This document shows positions 1 through 5,602 of a stretch of 9,219 bases of DNA, one piece after another. This DNA comes from Saccharothrix sp. ST-888 (GTDB lineage: Bacteria; Actinomycetota; Actinomycetes; Streptomycetales; Streptomycetaceae): the NCBI RefSeq assembly GCF_000955975.1, contig NZ_JYJF01000165.1, forward strand, positions 1 through 9,219. The letters run 5' to 3'. The translations under genes and the position numbers were made by a program. Each line of letters opens with the position of its first letter. Position 1 is the stretch's first letter. Below the pieces are notes generated by a model, which was not told the origin of the DNA, made no database searches, and saw only the letters and a program-made list of their open reading frames with translations.

Positions 1-282
1 GAGCTCGGCGAGCACGTCGACCACATCGCCGTCTCGGCCACCAAGTCGATGACCGGCCACCTGCTGGGCGGCGCCGGCGGCATCGAGACCGTCGCCACCG
101 TGCTCGCGCTGCACAACCGCCTCGCCCCGCCGACCGTCAACGTCGACGACCTGGACGACGAGGTCGACGCGGACATCGTGCGCGGCGAGCCCCGCAAGCT
201 CCCCGAGGGCCGGATCGCCGCGCTGAACAACTCCTTCGGCTTCGGCGGCCACAACGTGGTCCTCGCCTTCCGCACCATCTGA
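1..282 (+). CDS. fabF: Beta-ketoacyl-ACP synthase II, C-terminal part (5' end outside window)
   Basis: This is the last 93 residues of a condensing enzyme that elongates acyl-ACP with malonyl-ACP in type II fatty acid synthesis in the cytoplasm. The fragment reads in frame from base 1 to a TGA at 280-282. Fragment residues 12-20 read SATKSMTGH, which holds the active-site Lys and His of the thiolase fold, and residues 76-85 read NNSFGFGGHN, the C-terminal glycine-rich signature of FabF/KAS II. The first methionine in the fragment (base 49) lies inside the Lys/His motif, so it is not the start. In streptomycetes fabF is the last gene of the fabD-fabH-acpP-fabF operon, and the hairpin just after it fits an operon end. 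A polyketide ketosynthase is the main alternative, but the DUF3145 neighbour favours the housekeeping enzyme. Confidence 0.93.
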   Translation, partial: ELGEHVDHIAVSATKSMTGHLLGGAGGIETVATVLALHNRLAPPTVNVDDLDDEVDADIVRGEPRKLPEGRIAALNNSFGFGGHNVVLAFRTI

Positions 283-296
283 CGTAGCGCATGCCG

Positions 297-338
297 GGGG
301 CACGGGGCTCTGTTCGATCGAACGGAGCCCCGCGCCCC
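297..338. terminator. Bidirectional hairpin terminator between convergent genes
   Basis: GGGGCTC (304-310) pairs with GAGCCCC (325-331). The stem continues outward through C303-G332 and GGGGC (297-301) with GCCCC (334-338), broken by one mismatch. The inside is the palindrome GTTCGATCGAAC. It lies 15 bp after the fabF stop and 34 bp after the stop of the convergent DUF3145 gene, so it can serve both. There is no U-tract, which is common in streptomycete terminators. Confidence 0.8.
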
Positions 339-371
339 TGATGCGTCACGCCGCCCCTGCCGAGCGGGTCC

Positions 372-866
372 CTAGACCACCTGGTGCAGCCAGCGGACCG
401 GGGCGCCCTCGCCCGCGTAGCGGAAGGGTTCGAGCTCGTCGTCCCAGGGCTTGCCGAGCAGCCGTGCCACCTCGGCCTCCAGGTCGCTGCCCTCGGTCTT
501 GGCCCGCAGCAGGACGGCCCGCAGCCGGTCCTCGGGGATCAGGATGTCGCCGTGCATCCCGGTGACGGCATGGAAGATGCCGAGTGCGGGCGTGCTGCTG
601 TAGCGCTCCCCCTCGGCGGTGGCGCAGGGCTCGCTGGTCACCTCGTACCGGATCAACTGCCAGCCGCGCAGGGCGGATGCCAGCTTCGACGCGGTGCCGG
701 GCTCACCCTGCCAGGAGAACTCGGTACGCCAGTGACCGGGCGCGGCCGGCTGGCGGATCCAGTCGAGGCTGACCCGCACACCGAGCACGCCCGCGACCGC
801 CCACTCGACGTGCGGGCACAGCGCGCGGGGCGCGGAGTGGACGTACAGGACTCCACGTGTCGTCAC
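372..866 (-). CDS. DUF3145 family protein of unknown function
   Basis: A 164-residue cytoplasmic protein that I recognise as the DUF3145 family, a conserved actinobacterial protein usually encoded just after fabF. Its biochemical function is unknown. Landmarks are TTRGVLYVHSAPRALCPHVE at the N-terminus, SLDWIRQPAAPG near residues 34-45, EFSWQGEPGTASKLASALRG, FHAVTGMHGDILIPEDRLRA, and the ending LLGKPWDDELEPFRYAGEG. There is no signal peptide or membrane segment. The frame stays open upstream to 923, but I chose the GTG at 866: it has a clear GGAGG five bases upstream and begins exactly at TTRGVLYVHS, where I remember homologues beginning. The gene converges on fabF and has its own upstream AT-rich promoter region, so it is a separate transcription unit. 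A link to fatty acid synthesis is guilt by position only. Confidence 0.88.
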   Translation of the reverse strand: MTTRGVLYVHSAPRALCPHVEWAVAGVLGVRVSLDWIRQPAAPGHWRTEFSWQGEPGTASKLASALRGWQLIRYEVTSEPCATAEGERYSSTPALGIFHAVTGMHGDILIPEDRLRAVLLRAKTEGSDLEAEVARLLGKPWDDELEPFRYAGEGAPVRWLHQVV

Positions 867-871
867 CGGGA

Positions 872-876
872 CCTCC
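872..876 (-). promoter_or_regulatory. Ribosome binding site that fixes the DUF3145 start
   Basis: On the minus strand GGAGG lies five bases before the GTG at 866. The alternative upstream GTG at 923 has only AGGA at too short a distance. The chosen GTG overlaps the stop of another open minus frame (GTGA at 866-863). Confidence 0.75.
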
Positions 877-967
877 AGGCTGTGGACGAGGGTCGCCTTC
901 CCCAGCTGCCTCGTACCCGCCACCGGTCCTGTCTCACTGCGTGACCAGTTCCTGCCCCCGTGGCGCC

Positions 968-997
968 CAACTTATTCGACATTAGGTCATCAAGTTG
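968..997. repeat. Inverted repeat CAACTT-N18-AAGTTG in the AT-rich island
   Basis: Perfect 6-bp arms at 968-973 and 992-997, separated by 18 bp, lie downstream of the candidate DUF3145 promoter and around a second TAATGT -10-like hexamer (minus strand, 984-979). This could be an operator or a leader RNA structure; no function is shown. Confidence 0.35.
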
Positions 998-1022
998 AGC
1001 AAAACGGACAAGCTCTCGCTCA

Positions 1023-1050
1023 ATGCTAGCCAGATCCGCCACGAGGTCTA
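1023..1050 (-). promoter_or_regulatory. Candidate promoter for the DUF3145 gene
   Basis: On the minus strand TAGACC (1050-1045) and TAGCAT (1028-1023) are separated by 16 bp. They resemble the TTGACR and TANNNT boxes of streptomycete housekeeping promoters. Transcription would start near 1016, giving a leader of about 150 nt. TAATGT at 984-979 is an alternative -10 with no good -35. Confidence 0.4.
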
Positions 1051-1205
1051 CCCCTCCTCCGGATCTCTCCCCCGAACGGCCCCATCCAGAACGGATCAAC
1101 CGTAGCGGCCCTGCTCCACAACGGGTGTGACGGACCGTCGAAACGGCCGGATCCTTGCGCAGACGTGCGCGGAGACGCACGGGCACGCACACACCGGCAC
1201 ACGCA

Positions 1206-1241
1206 GAGCGCCCCCGCGGAGACGAGTCCGCGGGGGCGCTC
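1206..1241 (-). terminator. Strong terminator of the oxidoreductase gene
   Basis: A perfect 15-bp stem: 1206-1220 (starting GAGCGCCCCC) pairs with 1227-1241 (ending GGGGGCGCTC) around a 6-nt loop. It lies 17 bp past the oxidoreductase stop codon. No U-tract follows. Confidence 0.85.
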
Positions 1242-1258
1242 CGGCAGCCGACGGGGCG

Positions 1259-2299
1259 TCAGGAGGCCAGCTTGACCACCATCTTGCCGGTGTTGTCACC
1301 GCGCAGCAGGCCGATGAAGGCCTCGGCGGCGTCCTCCACGCCGTCCACCACGGTCTCGTCGTAGTGCAGGCTGCCGTCCTTCAGCCAGCCCGCCATCTCG
1401 GCGACGAACTGCGACTGGAGCGCGGCGTGGTCGCCGACCAGCATGCCCTGCAGACGCAGCCGCTTCCCGATGGCCTGCACGAGGTTGCGCGGACCCTCGG
1501 GGGCGCCGGTGGAGTTGTACTGCGAGATCGCGCCGCAGAGGGTGGCCCGGCCGTGCACCTTGAGGGCGGAGATGGCGGCCTCCAGGTGGTCGCCGCCGAC
1601 GTTGTCGAAGTAGACGTCGATGCCCTCGGGCGCCGCCTCGGTCAGCTGGTCGCGGACCGGGCCGTCCTTGTAGTTGAAGGCGGCGTCAAAGCCGTAGTCG
1701 TCCACCAGCTTGGCGACCTTCTCGGCGGAACCGGCCGAACCGACCACCCGGGCGGCACCCCTGAGCTTGGCGATCTGGCCGACCAGCGAGCCGACCGCAC
1801 CCGCCGCACCGGAGACGAAGACGGTGTCGCCCGGCTTGAAGCTCGCGACCTCCAGCAGTCCGGCGTAGGCGGTCAGTCCGGGCATGCCGAGGATGCCCAG
1901 GTAGTAGGAGAGCGGGGCCAGCTCGGGGTCGACCTTGACCGCGCGCTCGGCGTCCACGGTGGCGTACTCGCGCCAGCCGAGGCCGTGCAGCACCGCGTCG
2001 CCCACCTCGAAGCCCTCGGCCTGCGAGGCCACCACGTAGCCGACCGCGCCGCCGTCCATCACCGCGCCGAGCTGGAACGGCGGGACGTAGGAGCGCACGT
2101 CGTTCATCCGCCCGCGCATGTAGGGGTCGACCGACAGGTACGCGTTGCGGACCAGGATCTCGCCCGGACCCGGCTGTCGGACCTCGGCCTCGACCAGGGT
2201 GAAGTCGGTCGGCTTCGGCCAGCCCTCCGGCCGGGCCGCCAGATGCCACTCGCGGCCGGTGGTGGGTACTGCCTGCTCCGCTACTGCCTGCTCTGACAT
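1259..2299 (-). CDS. NAD(P)H-dependent alkenal/quinone-type oxidoreductase, MDR superfamily (CurA/PTGR-like)
   Basis: A 346-residue cytoplasmic enzyme of the zinc-independent medium-chain dehydrogenase/reductase group that includes prostaglandin reductase, leukotriene B4 12-hydroxydehydrogenase and curcumin reductase CurA. These reduce activated C=C bonds with NADPH. Landmarks are LSVDPYMRGRM (55-65), GMPGLTAYAGL (138-148), the Rossmann loop GAAGAVGS (164-171), DVYFDNVGGDHLEAA (228-242), GAISQYN (256-262) and the ending GKMVVKL. I see no catalytic or structural zinc ligands. The length is usual for the family. The ATG at 2299 has AGGGAG seven bases upstream. A divergent MarR gene shares its promoter region, so MarR control and induction by an electrophile are likely. 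The true substrate cannot be read from sequence. Confidence 0.92.
   Translation of the reverse strand: MSEQAVAEQAVPTTGREWHLAARPEGWPKPTDFTLVEAEVRQPGPGEILVRNAYLSVDPYMRGRMNDVRSYVPPFQLGAVMDGGAVGYVVASQAEGFEVGDAVLHGLGWREYATVDAERAVKVDPELAPLSYYLGILGMPGLTAYAGLLEVASFKPGDTVFVSGAAGAVGSLVGQIAKLRGAARVVGSAGSAEKVAKLVDDYGFDAAFNYKDGPVRDQLTEAAPEGIDVYFDNVGGDHLEAAISALKVHGRATLCGAISQYNSTGAPEGPRNLVQAIGKRLRLQGMLVGDHAALQSQFVAEMAGWLKDGSLHYDETVVDGVEDAAEAFIGLLRGDNTGKMVVKLAS
2267..2293 (-). repeat. Tandem 15-bp repeat at the oxidoreductase N-terminus
   Basis: TACTGCCTGCTC occurs at 2267-2278 and again at 2282-2293, a 15-bp period. It encodes EQAVA then EQAVP just after the start, before the conserved fold begins. It looks like an in-frame slippage duplication in a disposable tail. 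Confidence 0.7.
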
Positions 2300-2345
2300 G
2301 GATGCACTCCCTGGGCTGGGTCGTCCCCGGACATGAACTGGTCGA

Positions 2346-2407
2346 CCTGAAAGGTTGATCTACTAAAGCAATCGTGGACATGAAAGGTTCAGGTTGTCAA
2401 CTTTTCA
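2346..2407. promoter_or_regulatory. Probable MarR operator array in the divergent promoter
   Basis: The nonamer TGAAAGGTT occurs at 2348-2356 and 2381-2389 in direct orientation, 33 bp apart (about three helical turns). A near copy, TGAAAAGTT, lies on the opposite strand at 2399-2407. The last two copies form an inverted repeat with a 9-bp spacer containing a second small palindrome, GTTGTCAAC (2393-2401). MarR dimers bind such imperfect palindromes. The array covers the only space available for both divergent promoters, so binding should repress both genes. Binding itself is inferred. Confidence 0.65.
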
Positions 2408-2409
2408 GC

Positions 2410-2415
2410 TAGACT
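2410..2415 (+). promoter_or_regulatory. Candidate -10 box giving a leaderless marR transcript
   Basis: TAGACT fits the streptomycete TANNNT -10 pattern and ends seven bases before the ATG at 2423, so transcription should begin at or next to the start codon. No Shine-Dalgarno sequence precedes that ATG. The -35 is weak (TTCAGG at 2388-2393, 16-bp spacer). The nearest operator half site lies directly upstream. Confidence 0.55.
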
Positions 2416-2422
2416 CGGAACC

Positions 2423-2923
2423 ATGGAGATGCAACCGAATCCGGTCGCCCCGCCGCCCGCCGACGCGATCACCCGCGAGGTCGTGGACCTCATGGCGAGC
2501 CTGGTCGCGCTCTTCCACCGGGAGTACGAGGAGGCCGCCGCCGCCCGATCGCTCACCGGCGCCCAGGCGAAGGTGCTCGCGCTGCTGAGACGCGGCCCGA
2601 TGCCGATGCGCCACATCGCCCAGACACTGAGCTGCGAGCCATCCAACATCACCGGCATCGTGGACCGGCTGGAGAATCGCGGGTTCGTCACCCGGGAGGC
2701 CGATCCGCAGGACCGCCGGGTCAAGCTGGTCGCCGCCACCGGGACCGGCAAGGACGCCTCCGAGGAACTGCGCGAGTCGCTCAACTTCGCCCGCGAGCCA
2801 CTGGCCGCCCTCGCCGAGGACGAGCGGGCCCAACTGCGTGACCTGCTGCGCCGGATGCTCGAAGGCGCAGGGCCGGACTCCGCCACCGGTCCGGCCAGCG
2901 CCGTGGAGCACGCCCCTTCCTGA
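2423..2923 (+). CDS. MarR family transcriptional regulator
   Basis: A 166-residue winged helix-turn-helix repressor, normally a homodimer that leaves DNA when it binds a small ligand or is oxidised. Residues 60-70 (MPMRHIAQTLS) and 72-87 (EPSNITGIVDRLENRG) form the helix-turn-helix with its recognition helix, and ADPQDRRVKL (93-102) is the MarR wing. The flanking N- and C-terminal helices (17-40 and 112-148) would form the dimer interface. A single cysteine, Cys71, sits at the edge of the recognition helix. The start at 2423 is chosen because a -10-like hexamer lies seven bases upstream with no Shine-Dalgarno, suggesting a leaderless mRNA. It is divergent from the oxidoreductase and probably controls it and itself. 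The inducer is unknown. Confidence 0.92.
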   Translation: MEMQPNPVAPPPADAITREVVDLMASLVALFHREYEEAAAARSLTGAQAKVLALLRRGPMPMRHIAQTLSCEPSNITGIVDRLENRGFVTREADPQDRRVKLVAATGTGKDASEELRESLNFAREPLAALAEDERAQLRDLLRRMLEGAGPDSATGPASAVEHAPS

Positions 2924-2938
2924 CGCGGCCTCGCCCCG

Positions 2939-2965
2939 GGGGGATCACGGATGCCCGAATCCCCC
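2939..2965 (+). terminator. Possible terminator after marR
   Basis: GGGGGAT (2939-2945) pairs with ATCCCCC (2959-2965) around a 13-nt loop, 15 bp after the MarR stop, followed by TTGCTAG. The stem is short, and the site abuts the next gene's putative promoter. Confidence 0.45.
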
Positions 2966-2969
2966 TTGC

Positions 2970-2975
2970 TAGGGT
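2970..2975 (+). promoter_or_regulatory. Candidate -10 box for the LCP gene
   Basis: TAGGGT fits the TANNNT pattern and lies about 95 bp before the chosen start, between the marR terminator-like stem and the LCP gene. No convincing -35 is visible, so this is tentative. Confidence 0.35.
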
Positions 2976-3071
2976 GCGCACTCGTGTAACCGGACGCCTC
3001 GCCGAACCGTCTTTCTGGTGAGAGCCGCACCAGATCGCCGAACTCCCCGGGCTGCCGTACAGAGAGCGCTG

Positions 3072-4571
3072 ATGATGACCGACGCCAAGAGCCGTCCCCC
3101 GAAGGGCGCGCCCGCCTCCCTCAGAGTGCGGCTCGCCCGTGCCGCCGGTGCCACGGCCGCCGTCCTGGTCCTGGCCACCGCCGGCGGCGGCGCCTGGTTC
3201 TACTGGCACATCGACCAGAACATCAGCACCTTCGACGCGGGTGGCATCGCCCCCAGCCGACCGCCGGCCGCCGCCCCCGCACCTGGCGGCGGACGCCCGG
3301 TCAACGTCCTGCTGCTCGGCTCCGACACCCGGGACAACGGCAACGACTCGCTCGGCGGCGGTGACCTCGGCGTCGGCCACTCCGACACCGCGATGCTGCT
3401 GCACGTCTACGGTGACCACCGGCACGCCGTCGCGGTGTCGATACCCCGCGACACCCTGGTGACCATCCCGCCGTGCCGGCTGCCGAGCGGGAAGTGGACC
3501 ACCGCGCACGCCAACCAGATGTTCAACTCGGCCTTCACCATAGGCGAGTTCCCGCAGGGCAACCCCGCCTGCACCCAGAACACCGTCGAGGCGCTCACCG
3601 GCCTGCGGGTCGACCACACCGTGGTGGTGGACTTCAAGGGCTTCTCCGCGATGACCGAAGCCGTGCACGGCGTGGACGTCTGCGTCCCCAACGACGTGGA
3701 CTCGTACGGGATAAAGCTCACCAAGGGCCGCCAGACCCTCTCCGGGCAGCAGGCACTGGACTACGTCCGGGCACGGCACGGTTTCGGCGACGGCTCCGAC
3801 ATCGGCCGGGTGAAGCGCCAGCAGGCCTTCGTCGCCTCGCTCGTCAAGAAGGTCCAGGCCGAGGGCCTCAACCCGGCCACCCTGCTCCCGCTGGCCGACG
3901 CCGCCACCAAGGCGCTGACCGTCGACCCGGGGCTCGGCACGGCGATAAAGCTCGCCGACTTCGCGCAGTCGCTGCAGAACATCAAACTGCAGGACATCAA
4001 CTTCGTGACCGTGCCCTGGCGTTACTCGGGCGAGCGGGTGGCCCTGGTGCACCCCGACGCCGAGCAGCTCTGGAACCTGCTGCGGCAGGACGACACCCTG
4101 GACGGCCACAGCACCGGCCAGCTCGCCGCGAGCCCGTCCTCCACCACCCCCCCGGCCGCTCCGTCCACCTCGCCGTCCGCCACCGCCGCCGCCGGCGCCG
4201 ATCTGCCGGTGACCGTCGTCAACGGCTCCCGGACCGGCGGACTCGCCAAGCAGGCCGGCGACGCCCTCAAGGCGAAGGGGTACCGGAACATCACCCTCGG
4301 CGCCGACGCCACCGGTCGCGGCACCACCCTGATCACGTACGCCCCGGACCGGCAGAGTGCCGCCGAACAGCTCGCCCAGTACTTCCCGGGCGCAGAGCTG
4401 CGGGCGGACCCGTCCGCCGACGGCGCCACCGTCACCCTCGGCCGGGACTACGCGCCGGACGACACCGCCTCCGCCGCCCCGAGCGCGCTGCCCACCACCA
4501 TCCCGACCACCATCGCCGACAACACCCGCGCCGCCGACAGCGACCTCTGCTCCAACCTCTCCTTCGGCTGA
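3072..4571 (+). CDS. LytR-CpsA-Psr (LCP) family cell-wall glycopolymer ligase with LytR_C domain
   Basis: A 499-residue membrane-anchored protein of the family that transfers lipid-linked anionic glycopolymers, such as teichoic acids or arabinogalactan-like polymers, to peptidoglycan outside the membrane. A short basic cytoplasmic tail is followed by one membrane segment (about 22-45) and a Pro/Ala linker. The LCP catalytic domain then carries NVLLLGSDTRD (78-88), SDTAMLLHV (104-112), SIPRDT (123-128), HTVVVDFKGF (182-191), QALDYVRARHG (227-237) and DIGRVKRQQAF (243-253), the last three holding conserved Asp and Arg residues that bind pyrophosphate and metal. A Ser/Thr/Pro linker (350-376) leads to a LytR_C domain (about 378-460) and a 39-residue tail with one cysteine. 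The frame is open from GTG 3018, but only the ATG pair at 3072/3075 has a purine-rich site (AGAGAG, 3061-3066). It appears monocistronic. Confidence 0.93.
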   Translation: MMTDAKSRPPKGAPASLRVRLARAAGATAAVLVLATAGGGAWFYWHIDQNISTFDAGGIAPSRPPAAAPAPGGGRPVNVLLLGSDTRDNGNDSLGGGDLGVGHSDTAMLLHVYGDHRHAVAVSIPRDTLVTIPPCRLPSGKWTTAHANQMFNSAFTIGEFPQGNPACTQNTVEALTGLRVDHTVVVDFKGFSAMTEAVHGVDVCVPNDVDSYGIKLTKGRQTLSGQQALDYVRARHGFGDGSDIGRVKRQQAFVASLVKKVQAEGLNPATLLPLADAATKALTVDPGLGTAIKLADFAQSLQNIKLQDINFVTVPWRYSGERVALVHPDAEQLWNLLRQDDTLDGHSTGQLAASPSSTTPPAAPSTSPSATAAAGADLPVTVVNGSRTGGLAKQAGDALKAKGYRNITLGADATGRGTTLITYAPDRQSAAEQLAQYFPGAELRADPSADGATVTLGRDYAPDDTASAAPSALPTTIPTTIADNTRAADSDLCSNLSFG

Positions 4572-4599
4572 CCCCCGGAGCCCCACGGAGGTGCGGGGG
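4572..4599 (+). terminator. Terminator of the LCP gene
   Basis: CCCCCG (4572-4577), immediately after the stop codon, pairs with CGGGGG (4594-4599). An alternative inner stem uses CCCCAC (4581-4586) with GTG-C-GGGG (4592-4598). Either would form directly behind the gene. Confidence 0.6.
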
Positions 4600-4635
4600 A
4601 ACCGCGCGCAGCGGCGCTCACGACGGCGTGCCGAA

Positions 4636-4652
4636 CGCGAGCAGTCCTCGCG
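4636..4652 (-). terminator. Possible terminator of the PLP enzyme gene
   Basis: CGCGAG (4636-4641) and CTCGCG (4647-4652) form a 6-bp stem with a 5-nt loop, three bases past the minus-strand stop at 4656-4658. With the hairpin at 4572-4599 it separates two convergent genes. Confidence 0.5.
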
Positions 4653-4655
4653 CCC

Positions 4656-5564
4656 TCAGCCCCCGACCGGATCGGGCAGCCCGGTGATCACCACGGTCAC
4701 CCTGGTCCCGGGCGCCAACTCCCCTGCTGCGGCGAGGTCGTGGACCGCCAGCAGAGTCTTCGCCACGTACCGGCGCTCCACCGGCACCCCGTGGCGCCGC
4801 TCGAACTCCACGGCGAACGACTCGACTTCGGCCGGGACCTTGCCGTAGCCGCCGCCGTGATGGCCGTGGTGGATCCGCCAGTTGCCGAACTCCCGCCCGT
4901 ACGCGGCCCGGTGGAGTCCGGCCACCTCGCCCTCCAGGTAGCCCTCGCCGCGCAGCACGGCCACCCCGAGCGCCCGCGCACCGTCGGGCAGTCCGGCCGC
5001 GATCCCGGCCAGCGTGCCACCGGTGCCGACCGGGCAGCAGAGCAGGTCCCGGGCCCCGAGAGCGGGAATCTCCGCCGGGATCTCCGCCGCGCCCCGCACC
5101 GCCAGGGCGTTGGACCCGCCCTCCGGCAGCACCAGGCAGCGCCCCCAGCGCCGCAGCAGCGCCCCGTGCTCGCCGTGCTCCCCGCCCACCAGCCCCCGGT
5201 ACGCCGAGCGGGAGACGAACTCCAGCTCCATCCCGGCCGCCTCGGCCGCCCGCAGCGACCAGTTGCGCGGCGCCGCCGCGAGCTCCTCGCCCCGGATCAC
5301 GCCCACCGAGGCCAGCCCGAGCGCCTGCGCGGCCGCCGCCACCGCCCGGACGTGGGTGGAGTACGCCCCGCCGAAGGTCAGCAGTCGGGCGTGCCCGTCG
5401 GCGACGGCCTGCGCGAGGTTCGGGGCCAGCTTGCGCCACTTGTTGCCGGGGACGGCCGGATGCGCCAGATCGTCCCGCTTCAGCCGCAGCTCCACGCCTG
5501 CCCGGGCGAGCGCCGGGTCGGCCAGGACCTGCAGCGGGGTCGGCAGGGCGGCTGGGGTGAGCAT
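4656..5564 (-). CDS. PLP-dependent enzyme of the ACC deaminase/D-cysteine desulfhydrase family
   Basis: A 302-residue cytoplasmic fold-type II PLP enzyme. Members break D-cysteine to pyruvate, sulfide and ammonia, or open the cyclopropane ring of ACC. PGNKWRKL (39-46) contains the PLP lysine, Lys42. FGGAYSTHVRAVAAAA (64-79) corresponds to the substrate loop usually written GGxQSNHxR. PVGTGGTLAG (178-187) is the phosphate-binding loop, and GGGYGKVPAEV (237-247) is a family motif. Two positions differ from true ACC deaminases: STH replaces SNH, and the C-terminal strand reads ITGLPD rather than the usual HTGG. It is also somewhat short for the family, so activity as ACC deaminase is doubtful and the substrate is open. 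It starts 38 bp after the sortase stop and may be co-transcribed, though a -10-like hexamer suggests its own leaderless promoter. A functional link to the sortase is not evident. Confidence 0.85.
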   Translation of the reverse strand: MLTPAALPTPLQVLADPALARAGVELRLKRDDLAHPAVPGNKWRKLAPNLAQAVADGHARLLTFGGAYSTHVRAVAAAAQALGLASVGVIRGEELAAAPRNWSLRAAEAAGMELEFVSRSAYRGLVGGEHGEHGALLRRWGRCLVLPEGGSNALAVRGAAEIPAEIPALGARDLLCCPVGTGGTLAGIAAGLPDGARALGVAVLRGEGYLEGEVAGLHRAAYGREFGNWRIHHGHHGGGYGKVPAEVESFAVEFERRHGVPVERRYVAKTLLAVHDLAAAGELAPGTRVTVVITGLPDPVGG

Positions 5565-5570
5565 CCGGCC

Positions 5571-5576
5571 AGCATA
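5571..5576 (-). promoter_or_regulatory. Possible -10 box for leaderless transcription of the PLP enzyme gene
   Basis: On the minus strand TATGCT (5576-5571) is followed by GGCCGG and then ATG at 5564, the spacing of a leaderless start. No Shine-Dalgarno precedes the ATG. No -35 match is visible in the GC-rich DNA upstream, so read-through from the sortase gene is the alternative. Confidence 0.4.
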
Positions 5577-5583
5577 CGGAAGC

Positions 5584-5602
5584 GCCGCCCCGGTTCGGCG
5601 GC
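5584..5602 (-). other. Short hairpin directly after the sortase stop codon
   Basis: GCCGCC (5584-5589) pairs with GGCGGC (5597-5602) around a 7-nt loop, abutting the sortase stop (5605-5603). It may be a weak terminator or a 3' stabiliser between the sortase and PLP enzyme genes. The stem is short for the base composition. Confidence 0.4.

Larger units (their letters stand above)
867..1258. other. Intergenic region between DUF3145 and the oxidoreductase
   Basis: About 390 bp without a gene I can support. It holds the putative DUF3145 promoter and an AT-rich island at roughly 965-1030 (about 43% GC over 968-1020, against far higher GC around it), a CAACTT/AAGTTG inverted repeat, and the oxidoreductase terminator at 1206-1241. 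I see nothing definable between about 1055 and 1205. Confidence 0.6.

Noticed and set aside
372..923. Longer DUF3145 start at GTG 923
   Set aside because: The extra 19 residues lack a properly spaced ribosome binding site and do not match the remembered family N-terminus; GTG 866 has GGAGG at five bases.
1127..2296. 389-codon plus-strand open frame opposite the oxidoreductase
   Set aside because: Antisense shadow; the minus strand carries the complete MDR signature and a good ribosome binding site.
3018..3071. Upstream GTG start for the LCP protein
   Set aside because: There is no ribosome binding site, and the 18 extra residues are Arg/Pro/Ala-rich without meaning for a membrane anchor.
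2781..4586. Long 601-codon minus-strand open frame
   Set aside because: It lies antisense to the LCP gene, which has unmistakable motifs. Its Gly/Val/Arg/Asp-only composition is the usual shadow of a high-GC gene.
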